The notes: generated by a model from the letters alone, not told the origin. A stretch of 31,895 bases of DNA from an uncultured Prevotellaceae bacterium (GCA_945827465.1 CALZOH010000003.1:1-31895); one strand, 5' to 3'; shown: positions 7,257 through 15,546, numbered from the stretch's first letter. Program-made: numbers and translations.

Positions 7257-9446
7257 ATGGTTGACATGAATACAGAAAAAGAAATCACCCGGAATCTGAA
7301 AAGATATTTCGGATTTGACACCTTCAAAGGACATCAAGCTGCCATTATCAGCAACGTCCTTGCAGGTAACGACTCCTTTGTATTGATGCCAACAGGCGGT
7401 GGGAAAAGCCTATGCTACCAATTACCCGCCCTGATGCTTGAAGGAACAGCCATTGTAGTTTCGCCGCTCATTGCTTTGATGAAAAACCAGGTTGACGTCA
7501 TGAGCAGCTTGGGCGAAAAAGAAGGCATTGCACGATTCATGAACTCCACCCTCACCCGCACTGCCCTTGATGAGACGAAGCGGGATCTGCTCAAAGGAGT
7601 TACGAAACTACTCTATGTGGCACCTGAAACGCTTACCAAGGAGGAGAACATTGAGTTTCTCAAACAAGTTAAGATTTCTTTCTACGCTATTGACGAAGCC
7701 CATTGCATCTCAGAATGGGGACACGACTTTCGAGTTGAATACCGCAAAATACGTCCTGCCATCGATGCCATTGGCCGAGCACCGATCATAGCTCTCACAG
7801 CTACGGCTACCGACAAGGTGAGGATGGATATTAAGAAGAACCTCGGCATTGTTGAAGCGCAAGACTTCAGAAGCTCCTTCAACCGTCCCAACCTTTTCTA
7901 CGAAGTAAGGCCTAAGACCAAGGATGTTGAAAAGAACGTCATCCGTTTCATTAAGAATAACCAGGGCAAAAGCGGTATTATTTATTGCCTCAGCCGCAAG
8001 CAGGTGGAATATTTGGCAGAAGTACTCGTCGCCAATGACATCAAAGCAGCTCCCTATCATGCCGGAATGGACGCTACAACCCGTGCACAGACGCAAGATG
8101 ACTTCCTGATGGAACGCATTGATGTCATCGTTGCTACGATTGCTTTCGGCATGGGTATTGACAAGCCCGACGTCAGGTATGTTATCCACTATGACATGCC
8201 TAAGAGTCTGGAAGGATATTATCAAGAGACCGGACGTGCCGGACGTGACGGCGGCGAAGGTGTCTGCGTGGCCTTTTATTCCTTTAAAGATCTGCAGAAA
8301 CTGGAGAAATTCATGGAAGACAAACCTGTTTCGGAACAGGACATAGGTAGACAACTGCTCAAGGAAACAGCCTCCTATGCGGAATCTTCCGTTTGCAGAA
8401 GAAAACTTTTACTCCATTATTTCGGAGAAGAATATAACCACAATAACTGTGGAATGTGTGACAATTGTTTAAATCCCAAAGAAAAAGTGGAAGCAAAGAA
8501 CCAATTATGTAATGTAATCGCCATTATATTGGCCATTAAAGAGAATTTTACAGAAGATTATGTCATGGACATCATCATGGGTAACGAAACCGATGAAATC
8601 TTAGCTCACAAACATGACGAATTAGAACTATTTGCAGTCGGAGAAAACGACGACGAGAAAATATGGACCTCCGTTATTCGTCAAGGTCAGCTTTTAGGCT
8701 ATCTTGACAAAGACATTGAAAACTCCGGTGCACTCAAAGTAACCTCAAAAGGAAACAAATTCCTGAAGAAACCTACAGCCTTCGACATCACGCTTGACAA
8801 CGACTTTGAAGAAGATGAGAGTGATATTCCCGTTGAATCGGGTTCAGGCTGCGCCGTCGACCCTGCATTGTTCCAAATGCTCAAAGACCTGCGCAAACAA
8901 TTATCGAAAGAACTGAACGTACCACCTTACGTCATTTTCCAAGATCCTTCACTCGAAGCAATGGCCACCAACTATCCCGAAACCATCGAGGAATTGCAAA
9001 ACATTCCCGGTGTAGGTTCGGGCAAAGCCAAAAGATATGGTCAGGCTTTCTGCGACCTCATCCGCCGCCACTGCCAAGAGAATGAAATCGAACGCCCCGA
9101 AGACCTTCGCATCCGTACGATTGCCAATAAGTCAAAACTAAAGGTCAGCATTATCCACAGCATTGACCGCAAGGTGGCTCTTGACGACATTGCTGAAGTC
9201 AACGGCATTGATTTCGACGAATTGCTCGACAACATAGAAGCCATTGTTTATTCTGGCACCAAGATCAACATTGACTACTTCCTCAACGAAGTAATGGATG
9301 AAGATCGCCTCAATGACATTTATGATTATTTCCAGGAGTCAGAGACAGACAATCTGGATGATGCTATGGATGAATTGGGTGATGACTATTCTGAAGAAGA
9401 AATCAGATTGGTACGCATCAAGTTCCTCTCGGACATGGCCAATTAA
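7257..9446 (+). CDS. recQ: ATP-dependent DNA helicase RecQ
   Basis: RecQ unwinds DNA 3' to 5' in recombination and replication-fork repair. With the start at 7257 the protein is 729 residues. Superfamily 2 helicase motifs are clear: MPTGGGKS (Lys50, Walker A), DEAHCISEWGHDFR (Asp146-Glu147-Ala148-His149), ALTATAT, and QETGRAGRDG (motif VI). The RecQ zinc-binding region has CRRKLLLHYFG followed by CGMCDNC; next come a winged helix and an HRDC domain (LFQMLKDLRKQLSKE to IPGVGSGKAKRYG). A further C-terminal region of about 120 residues rich in Asp/Glu follows, longer than E. coli RecQ (about 610 residues) but usual in Bacteroidetes RecQ. The ATG at 7257 is preferred over GTG 7227 because the promoter -7 box ends at 7225; ATG 7266 is also possible. 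It is probably monocistronic. Confidence 0.93.
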   Translation: MVDMNTEKEITRNLKRYFGFDTFKGHQAAIISNVLAGNDSFVLMPTGGGKSLCYQLPALMLEGTAIVVSPLIALMKNQVDVMSSLGEKEGIARFMNSTLTRTALDETKRDLLKGVTKLLYVAPETLTKEENIEFLKQVKISFYAIDEAHCISEWGHDFRVEYRKIRPAIDAIGRAPIIALTATATDKVRMDIKKNLGIVEAQDFRSSFNRPNLFYEVRPKTKDVEKNVIRFIKNNQGKSGIIYCLSRKQVEYLAEVLVANDIKAAPYHAGMDATTRAQTQDDFLMERIDVIVATIAFGMGIDKPDVRYVIHYDMPKSLEGYYQETGRAGRDGGEGVCVAFYSFKDLQKLEKFMEDKPVSEQDIGRQLLKETASYAESSVCRRKLLLHYFGEEYNHNNCGMCDNCLNPKEKVEAKNQLCNVIAIILAIKENFTEDYVMDIIMGNETDEILAHKHDELELFAVGENDDEKIWTSVIRQGQLLGYLDKDIENSGALKVTSKGNKFLKKPTAFDITLDNDFEEDESDIPVESGSGCAVDPALFQMLKDLRKQLSKELNVPPYVIFQDPSLEAMATNYPETIEELQNIPGVGSGKAKRYGQAFCDLIRRHCQENEIERPEDLRIRTIANKSKLKVSIIHSIDRKVALDDIAEVNGIDFDELLDNIEAIVYSGTKINIDYFLNEVMDEDRLNDIYDYFQESETDNLDDAMDELGDDYSEEEIRLVRIKFLSDMAN

Positions 9447-9529
9447 TCAGCCTCCGCGTCTCTAAATCAGACTTCATCTATTAGGAATAATCTGCCTAAC
9501 ACGAACAAGAGCAAGCGCAACATTCAAGA

Positions 9530-10411
9530 ATGCAACATCCTGCAAGGCAAGACACGAGGCCCGAAAGAGCTTCCAACAGGTTATCAAAGAGATTCATTTT
9601 GATAACTGTTTTTTCTTGTTCCTTATTGGCAACCTTCGGGTTACTCATTTTGGCGGGTTGCTTTCCTGACGAGAACTACAACTTCCATACACGCTCTTTT
9701 CAGCTATCCATCCTTTTGACGGTACTCATTGACGTGAATTTACTGCTGCTCATCACGGGCAGTAAACGCTCCGACACGACTGCTGAGGAAAAAGACTGCA
9801 ATTCGAGTAGACGCAGTTTCCTGACTTGGACATCAAGTTTGGCCCAAAGTTCAGCCATGGGCACCGTGAGACAAAAGATGAACGACAGCATTGCCGTTGT
9901 CACTAAGAAGAAGAACCCCAAGAGCCGCCACCCCATTATTCCCGCCGGCGCCGAAGACTTCCAACTCTTCAAACAACGTTGCGACGTCTGCCAGAAATGT
10001 GTAGAAGTATGTCCGAACAAGGTTCTAAAGCCCTCGTTGGCCTACGAGACGCTGATGCTGCCCGAGCTAATGTTCAACAATAGCTATTGCGCGCTTGATT
10101 GTGTGAAATGCAATGAAGTATGTCCAACCGGAGCTTTAAAGAAAATATCTATTGAAGACAAAACCGACATTCAGATTGGCTATGCCGTCTGGATACGCGA
10201 AAACTGCCGGGTGATTGAAGATAAACCTTGCAACCGTTGCGAAGAAGTCTGTCCCAACGCATCCATCCAGATGATTCCGTCGGGACGATTCATGATACCT
10301 ATTATTAATACGGGGAAATGCCTCGGTTGTGGTGCTTGCCAGGCTGCTTGTCCGGCCTCGCCGCTCAAAGCCATCTACGTTGAGGGGCACAGAACGCATC
10401 GTCCCGGTTAA
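9530..10411 (+). CDS. Membrane-anchored polyferredoxin with four [4Fe-4S] motifs
   Basis: The 293-residue protein has two N-terminal hydrophobic segments (about 22-43 and 57-77), then a twin-arginine-like stretch SSRRSFLTW at about 93-101, then a ferredoxin domain. Four cysteine clusters are visible: CDVCQKCVEVCP, CALDCVKCNEVCP, CNRCEEVCP and CLGCGACQAACP, an arrangement like NapG/MauM-type periplasmic ferredoxins. It probably carries electrons between the membrane and a periplasmic redox enzyme. It precedes a Tat-signal aldo/keto reductase by 38 bases and then tatA and tatC, so it is probably both a redox partner and a Tat client. The internal position of the RR motif, after two membrane segments, is unusual: Tat motifs normally lie at the N-terminus. 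The exact substrate is unknown. Confidence 0.8.
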   Translation: MQHPARQDTRPERASNRLSKRFILITVFSCSLLATFGLLILAGCFPDENYNFHTRSFQLSILLTVLIDVNLLLLITGSKRSDTTAEEKDCNSSRRSFLTWTSSLAQSSAMGTVRQKMNDSIAVVTKKKNPKSRHPIIPAGAEDFQLFKQRCDVCQKCVEVCPNKVLKPSLAYETLMLPELMFNNSYCALDCVKCNEVCPTGALKKISIEDKTDIQIGYAVWIRENCRVIEDKPCNRCEEVCPNASIQMIPSGRFMIPIINTGKCLGCGACQAACPASPLKAIYVEGHRTHRPG

Positions 10412-10449
10412 TTCTGATGTAGAAGTAAATCATTAAAACAATTTGCCAT

Positions 10450-11808
10450 ATGAGTACGAACAACACCATTAAGCGCAGAAGTTTTTTCAAGATGATCGGA
10501 ACAGGCACAGCCGCCCTTTCATCTATTGTCTACGCACGAGCAGTCACCCAATCTCCGCTGGCATCTTCACTCCTGCCACCCGCACCGGTTGAAACCAAAA
10601 TGACCACGCGCCTCGACCCCGTCACCGGAAAAGGTGTTAGCATCTTGGGATATGGTGGTATGCGCTGGCCCTCAAAAGACCGACGCATCCTTCAAGATAA
10701 GGTCAACGAACTGATTGACGTAGCCATGAAAAATGGTGTTAACTATTACGACACCGCGCCTGTATATCACAACGGACAATCGGAAAAGGCTATGGGAGAA
10801 TCGCTGCGCCGCTATCCGCGCGAGAGCTATTTCATTGCCACCAAACTCTCTAATTTCAATGCCAATGATTGGTCTTTTGAAAGATCAAAAGCCATCTACG
10901 ATAACTCATTCAAAGAATTGGGTCTTGACTACATCGACTTCTACTTGCTCCACAGTGTAGGTCCGGGAAAAGAGAACTTCGACAAACGTTTTGTCAACAA
11001 CGGTATGCTCGACTTCCTGCAAAAAGAACGCCAAGAGGGGCGCATCCGCCATTTGGGTTTCTCTTATCATGGCAACCGCGAGTCATTCCTGCATGCTCTC
11101 AGTTTGGATGTCAAGTGGGACTTTGTGCAGATTCAGTTGAACTACTTTGACTGGCTTCAAGACTCCGACAATCGCCCAAGTGCTGAATACCTCTATGAAG
11201 AACTGACCAAACGTCAGATACCTGTAGTAGTGATGGAGCCTCTTTTAGGCGGACGCCTGGCCAAACTCAACGACCAATTGCTGGCCAAGCTCAAGGAGCG
11301 CGATCCTAATCAGACTCCGGCTGCATGGGCCTTCCGCTTCGCTGGAAGTTTACCCAACATCTTGACCGTTTTGAGCGGTATGACTTATATGGAACACCTT
11401 ACAGAGAACATCGATACGTTCTCGCCTCTCAAGCCTGTTTCGGATGCAGACAAGACCTTCTTGCAAGAAACAGCCACGGCCATGATGAAATATCCCACCG
11501 TACCCTGCACGGCATGCCGCTACTGCATGCCTTGTCCCTTCAACGTGGACATTCCGGGCAATTTTGCCTATCTCAACAAGTGCATCGAAAACGGTAACAT
11601 TCCGGCCAGCCGACAATCGGCCAACTATACCAAGGCACGCTCTTCGTTCCTCAAGAAATATTCCAAGAGCGTACCCTCCAAGAAACAAGCCAGCCATTGC
11701 ACCGCCTGCGGCCAATGTATGGAACTCTGCCCACAACACATCAAGATACCTGAGCAGATGAAACGCATCAACGAATTAGTAGATAAACTACAAAACAATA
11801 CATTATAA
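10450..11808 (+). CDS. Tat-exported aldo/keto reductase with C-terminal [4Fe-4S] motifs
   Basis: The 452-residue protein begins with a clear twin-arginine signal (IKRRSFFKMIGTGTAALSS), indicating folded, cofactor-loaded export. The aldo/keto reductase barrel follows, with the catalytic tetrad Asp101 (YYDTAP), Tyr106 (VYHNGQSE), Lys132 (IATKLS) and His168 (LLHSVG). The C-terminus carries CTACRYCMPCP (Cys353, 356, 359, 362) and CTACGQCMELCP (Cys417, 420, 423, 427), as in the Fe-S aldo/keto reductase subfamily. The family reduces carbonyls, usually with NAD(P)H; with no free NAD(P)H expected in the periplasm, electrons may instead come from the polyferredoxin encoded just upstream. That pairing is inference. 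It lies 25 bases before tatA in the same direction. Confidence 0.88.
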   Translation: MSTNNTIKRRSFFKMIGTGTAALSSIVYARAVTQSPLASSLLPPAPVETKMTTRLDPVTGKGVSILGYGGMRWPSKDRRILQDKVNELIDVAMKNGVNYYDTAPVYHNGQSEKAMGESLRRYPRESYFIATKLSNFNANDWSFERSKAIYDNSFKELGLDYIDFYLLHSVGPGKENFDKRFVNNGMLDFLQKERQEGRIRHLGFSYHGNRESFLHALSLDVKWDFVQIQLNYFDWLQDSDNRPSAEYLYEELTKRQIPVVVMEPLLGGRLAKLNDQLLAKLKERDPNQTPAAWAFRFAGSLPNILTVLSGMTYMEHLTENIDTFSPLKPVSDADKTFLQETATAMMKYPTVPCTACRYCMPCPFNVDIPGNFAYLNKCIENGNIPASRQSANYTKARSSFLKKYSKSVPSKKQASHCTACGQCMELCPQHIKIPEQMKRINELVDKLQNNTL

Positions 11809-11833
11809 TATCAAACATAAAACAAATCATCAC

Positions 11834-12049
11834 ATGTTACAATTAATGTTTTTAGGAGGAATCGGATTACAAGAAATCCTGATTATCGCATTCATCGTAT
11901 TACTGCTATTTGGAGGAAAGAAAATTCCTGAGCTCATGAAAGGACTGGGTAAGGGTGTTCGCAGCTTCAAAGACGGAGTAAACAGCATCGAAGAAGAAAC
12001 TAAGAAAGAACTCGAAAGCAGCGAGTCGACCCAACAGAAAGAGAAGTAA
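11834..12049 (+). CDS. tatA: Sec-independent translocase component TatA
   Basis: The 71-residue protein has the standard TatA layout: a single N-terminal membrane helix (about 8-26, LQEILIIAFIVLLLF), the hinge FGGKKIPELMKGLGKGV that resembles the FGxKKLPEL hallmark, an amphipathic helix, and a short charged tail. TatA multimers form the passage for folded proteins with twin-arginine signals. The stop overlaps the tatC start by one base (TAATG), implying translational coupling. No tatB gene is visible; in two-component systems TatA performs both roles, as is usual in this phylum. Confidence 0.95.
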   Translation: MLQLMFLGGIGLQEILIIAFIVLLLFGGKKIPELMKGLGKGVRSFKDGVNSIEEETKKELESSESTQQKEK

Positions 12050-12924
12050 TGCAATCACCCGAGCATGATATCAATGCTACCTTTTGGGAGCATTTGGACG
12101 CGCTTCGGTCCGTCATTGTACGAATCGTCATTGCTGTACTGGTTGTTACAGTAATCGCTTTCTGCTTTAAAGAGCTGCTCTTCGACATCGTTTTGGCTCC
12201 CAAGTACGATGACTTCATCACATATCGCTTATTCTATCGGTTGAGTGAAGCCATCAGTATGCCGTCCATTGCCCCTGAAGCCTTCAATGTGGAACTCATC
12301 AATACCGGAATGGCCTCGCAGTTCCTCATTCATGTCAAGATGGCATTCTTTATGGCTATCCTGTTGGTATCTCCCTACATACTTTACGCCATCTTCTCCT
12401 TCGTCTCGCCGGCTCTCTACCGCAACGAAAGACAATATTCCGTCAAGTTCATTTTGGGAGGCTATATCATGTTCCTTTGCGGAGCGCTTCTCAGTTACTT
12501 GCTCATTTTTCCACTCACCTTTCGCTTTTTAGGTACTTATCAGGTCAGTGGAGACGTGAAAAACCTTATCGCTCTCGATTCGTACATCGACACCATGATG
12601 ACCCTCAACCTGATGATGGGTATACTTTTTGAACTGCCCGTTCTCAGTTGGCTTTTTGCTAAATTCGGAATACTCAAATCGACATACATGACCCAATATC
12701 GCCGTCATGCCATCGTGATTATCCTTATTATAGCAGCCGTCATCACCCCCACCAGCGATGCCTTCACGCTCACACTTGTTTCGTTGCCCATCTACTTACT
12801 CTACGAACTAAGTATCCTCATCGTTAAAGCCACCTACAAACCACGGGAAGACGACGATGATGATGACGATGAAGAAGAGGCAGATGACGACAAGCGACAA
12901 CTGCAACGTATTACCAATACCTAA
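12049..12924 (+). CDS. tatC: Sec-independent translocase component TatC
   Basis: TatC recognises twin-arginine signals and starts translocation. The 291-residue protein has the N-terminal cytoplasmic FWEHLDALRSVIVRI, matching the conserved HLxELR region, then six membrane segments. SPALYRNER in the first periplasmic-to-membrane segment and GILFELPVLSWLFAKFGIL correspond to conserved TatC motifs. A periplasmic insert of about 30 residues near 50-80 (FYRLSEAISMPSIAPEAF) is longer than in E. coli, as in many Bacteroidetes TatC. The C-terminus is strikingly acidic (DDDDDDDEEEADDDK), a simple-sequence tail with GAY repeats in the DNA at about 12849-12890. It is the last gene of the operon; a strong terminator follows at 12994. 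Confidence 0.95.
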   Translation: MQSPEHDINATFWEHLDALRSVIVRIVIAVLVVTVIAFCFKELLFDIVLAPKYDDFITYRLFYRLSEAISMPSIAPEAFNVELINTGMASQFLIHVKMAFFMAILLVSPYILYAIFSFVSPALYRNERQYSVKFILGGYIMFLCGALLSYLLIFPLTFRFLGTYQVSGDVKNLIALDSYIDTMMTLNLMMGILFELPVLSWLFAKFGILKSTYMTQYRRHAIVIILIIAAVITPTSDAFTLTLVSLPIYLLYELSILIVKATYKPREDDDDDDDEEEADDDKRQLQRITNT

Positions 12925-12993
12925 ACAATTCGGAAAGTGAGCTTTCTGTTGATAAAGGCGAGAAGATCATCATCCCTTCACCGAATACCTCTC

Positions 12994-13025
12994 ATTCACG
13001 CAACCTACCCAAAGGTTGCGTGAAT
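12994..13025 (+). terminator. Terminator of the tat operon
   Basis: ATTCACGCAACCT (12994-13006) and AGGTTGCGTGAAT (13013-13025) form a perfect 13-base-pair stem with loop ACCCAA, followed by TGTTATTAT. It is 70 bases after the tatC stop. Confidence 0.8.
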
Positions 13026-13083
13026 TGTTATTATGAGCGGTAAAGGCAAGACATATTTCGGATGTTGACAAAAAGCAAATATT

Positions 13084-13249
13084 ATCCCAAATCGGTCATT
13101 AGCGTTATGATGATAACAACTCCTGTTTTTGTTCAGATGTCTCTACGTTTTGAGGGCGCAATGGGGTTCCATTGCAACCGAAAAACGGAAAGGCAGATGA
13201 CAAAAAGAAAGTTTGTTTGCGCATAATAGTCTAATGACCGATTTGGGAT
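13084..13249. repeat. 166-bp element with near-perfect inverted ends (MITE-like or split palindromic repeat)
   Basis: ATCCCAAATCGGTCATTAG at 13084-13102 is repeated exactly in inverted form at 13231-13249; the flanking bases (TAT / ATA) nearly extend it. The 128 bases between contain no gene but include a perfect hairpin GCAATGG-GGTT-CCATTGC (13158-13175). The right half (13219-13247) resembles the right half of the repeat at 4625-4652, while the left arm matches 4609-4625 exactly. It may therefore be a palindromic repeat with DNA inserted in its centre, or a MITE whose solo form is at 4609-4652. Confidence 0.65.
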
Positions 13250-13255
13250 TATATG

Positions 13256-13263
13256 TACCTTTG
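13256..13263 (+). promoter_or_regulatory. -7 box upstream of the MBL-fold gene
   Basis: TACCTTTG matches TAnnTTTG and is six bases from the right end of the repeat element, so the -33 region would lie inside the repeat. It is 48 bases before the MBL-fold ATG at 13312. Confidence 0.5.
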
Positions 13264-13311
13264 CCCTGAGATTTGTCTCACGGCAGCATTTCGGATATTA
13301 TCAATCATACA

Positions 13312-14571
13312 ATGAACATTAAAGTACATAGAGGACTTGACCAAATAGGCGGTTGCATCACGGAGATTTCGACTGAAACATCCCGCGTATTTATTGACTT
13401 CGGGCTAAACCTTCCAGGCTACGGGATAGCCACCACGCCAGAAGAAGACCAAGAAATGGTTGAAAGCATATTTGCCCAAAACAAGAAAGAAAACGAGGCC
13501 GTCTTCTACACCCATGGGCACGAAGACCATGTGGGGCTGTTTGAATACATTCCATCGAATATCCCCCAATACATGGGCGAGGGTACGAAGGAACTGCTTG
13601 CCCTCAAATACCATGTTACACACGAGGGAGCAAAACTAAAGGTTCAAGAATTACAGAACAACGTCAGTGACGAGCAAGAGTACAAAGATTCCCTTTCCAA
13701 ACTTGAATACATTGAGTACAAAATCTCACTGCTCAATAGAATGAATCTATGGAAAAGGACACTTCCACGCAAAAAGCCCGCCGGCATTCTGATAGGCGAC
13801 ATCAAGATTACACCATTCTTCAACTGCCACAGCATATACGACTCATATATGTTTCTGATAGAAGCTGAAGGCAAACGCATCTGGCATACCGGCGACTATC
13901 GTGCTCATGGCTACATGGGAAAAGGACTGTTTCCGACATTAAAAAAATACGCTACCAATATCGACGTGCTAATCACTGAAGGTACCATGCTGAATCACGA
14001 TGAAAAATGTATTCACGAAAATACCGTGTCCAAGAAGATGGCTCATATCATGAAGACATTTAAATATGTTTTTGTCCTTGCTTCAGCCACAAATATAGAA
14101 AGACTCGCATCTATAAAAGAAGCCGCCAAGAATGCAGGCAAATCGCTTTACATATGGTCTTTGTTCTTGAAAAAGACCATGGGGATCTTTACCGAACGTT
14201 AAGCAATACTTTCAAAAGGATTATTCTCTTTCAGCCCGTTGTGGTACTACAACAGTTGCTTACAGAAGATGATGCAGACAGGCATGGTGATGGTCGTAGG
14301 AGTTTCACAAAAGAATCGAATCAGCGCACTTCTGCAAAGTCTTCCTCAGGAAGAAACTCTCCTGATCTACTCTTCATGGGACGGCTACTATAAAATTCCC
14401 GAGCAAATCAAGGCTAACCCAGGATACAAGAATTTCCGTGACATGTTCCATCACGTCATTGACATTCATACCTCAGGACATGCCGACCGCCAAACAATCA
14501 TGAAAGTAATCAAGACAGTTAACCCTAAAGACGTAATCTGCATACATAAAGAGGCAGATGCACATTTATAA
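13312..14571 (+). pseudogene. RNase J-like metallo-beta-lactamase/beta-CASP hydrolase with one in-frame stop
   Basis: The frame starting at ATG 13312 (NIKVHRGLDQIGGCITEIST) shows a metallo-beta-lactamase fold with THGHEDH (His68, His70, Asp72, His73) and the metal ligand region HTGDYRAHG. It stops at TAA 14200-14202 (codon 297), but the same frame continues to 14569-14571 with homologous-looking sequence (LFSFSPLWYYNS, LLIYSSWDGYYKIPEQ) and the beta-CASP motif HTSGHA (386-391). The full length would be 419 codons, similar to RNase J-like exonuclease/hydrolases that process RNA. One substitution explains the break; a sequencing error or readthrough are alternatives. The first part alone lacks the C-terminal HTSGHA motif and should be inactive. 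The frame extending upstream to TTG 13273 is not used because ATG 13312 fits the family start. Confidence 0.8.
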
Positions 14572-15219
14572 CTAAGAAGAAAGCAGTTGGATTGACCATC
14601 TACAACCGCATCACCCTCCATTGCCTCTGCCACATGATCCTAAAAAATCCCCGGGGATGACAGGGGTCACTTCCCGGGGTAGTTGACAAGGTTGGGATTT
14701 GTGCAATGTTCTCTATAATTCCAAATCAAAAACAATTGACGGTTTGAAACCTTCCGTTAGATAGAAATAAGAGTCATAAACATTGCACGACAATACTCAA
14801 GTAATGCTTGATACATATCTTTTATATTGATACGTTTTGTTTACTCTGCCCTTAATACACATTTCAGGGAAATAGCTCCATAAACTTTAACATTTATTTG
14901 TATTGACCATCAAACTACGATCCAAGAAGCGGATATCTGGCTACGAAAATACCCAATTGAGCATTCTGATCATATCTCCACAAACTAATAAGTAGCAGAA
15001 CGACATACTTTCGATACCGGAAACATTTCTTTTCAGAACTTTTATAGGTGGACTGAAACCACTTTTCAAAAATGATTTGCCACTTCGTCCCATGGCAAAA
15101 GTTAACTGCAAATGCGTGAGAACCATTGTTAGGGCGTGACAACAGAACTGCTACATGTATTATCGTGTAGTCAAGAGTGCATTCTTGTATTTCCCGATGA
15201 ATAATACTGAGATTCGACA
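14572..15219. other. Region without a convincing gene
   Basis: About 650 bases separate the MBL pseudogene from the tandem array. Apart from the minus-strand terminator-like hairpin (14649-14679) nothing is recognised. A minus-strand frame of 107 codons (14915-15238) and a shorter overlapping minus-strand frame exist, but neither has a recognisable family motif. The area could contain decayed mobile-element DNA. Confidence 0.4.
14643..14679 (-). terminator. Minus-strand intrinsic terminator with no obvious upstream gene
   Basis: CCCCGGG (14649-14655) pairs with CCCGGGG (14673-14679), with an inner TGAC/GTCA pair (14658-14661 and 14666-14669 region). On the minus strand the stem is followed by ATTTTTTA, a good U-tract; on the plus strand it is followed by TAGTTG. 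It is therefore oriented to stop transcription coming from the right, where no minus-strand gene is evident. Confidence 0.55.
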
Positions 15220-15400
15220 TGCGCAAAAGGCCTCGCAACCGCGATCATGAAATTGTTCACTGCGCAAAGTGGCTATCGCAACCGCGATGGCGAAATTGCT
15301 CACTGCGCAAAGTGGCTATCGCAACCGCGATAGCGAAATTGTTCATTGCGCAAGAGGTCTCGCAACCGCGATAATGAAATTGTTCACTGCGCAAAGGGGT
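15220..15400. repeat. Tandem array, 43-bp unit, about four copies, each with a hairpin core
   Basis: The sequence TCGCAACCGCGA recurs with starts 43, 43 and 41 bases apart (CGCAACC at 15235-15241 region, 15278, 15321 and 15361), separated by a conserved spacer containing GAAATTGTTCACTGCGCAA. The core CTATCGCAACCGCGATAG is a perfect stem of seven pairs with an AACC loop in the two central copies; outer copies keep only TCGC-AACC-GCGA. Each unit boundary has TGCGCAA. The units differ at several positions, including compensating changes at the stem ends. There are no unique spacers, so this is not a CRISPR array. Confidence 0.85.
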
Positions 15401-15546
15401 ATTAGCAGTAGCGAAGATGTCAATTGAAGTAAGAGAGGATGTTCTTTTCAAGGGTAATAGTGGGGATTCTCTGCGTAAGAGATCCTTTCACCATGTAAAG
15501 GGTGATGATAATCATAGAACGCATTGCGTACCTCCAATGAGTATAA

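Noticed and set aside
7710..8354. Minus-strand frame of 214 codons inside recQ
   Set aside because: Antisense to the conserved helicase motifs; composition is that of a shadow frame.
13273..13311. Upstream TTG start for the MBL-fold gene
   Set aside because: It is only ten bases after the -7 box and the extra 13 residues do not look like the family N-terminus; ATG 13312 is better.
14154..14393. Frame-shifted reading of the MBL gene around the stop
   Set aside because: The original frame stays coding-like on both sides of the single TAA, so two compensating frameshifts are not needed.
14915..15238. Minus-strand gene of 107 codons
   Set aside because: No recognisable motif, no promoter seen, and overlapping alternative frames of similar quality exist; kept only as a possible explanation for the nearby minus-strand terminator.
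15220..15400. CRISPR array
   Set aside because: The repeats are contiguous with conserved, not unique, sequence between cores, and no cas genes are nearby.
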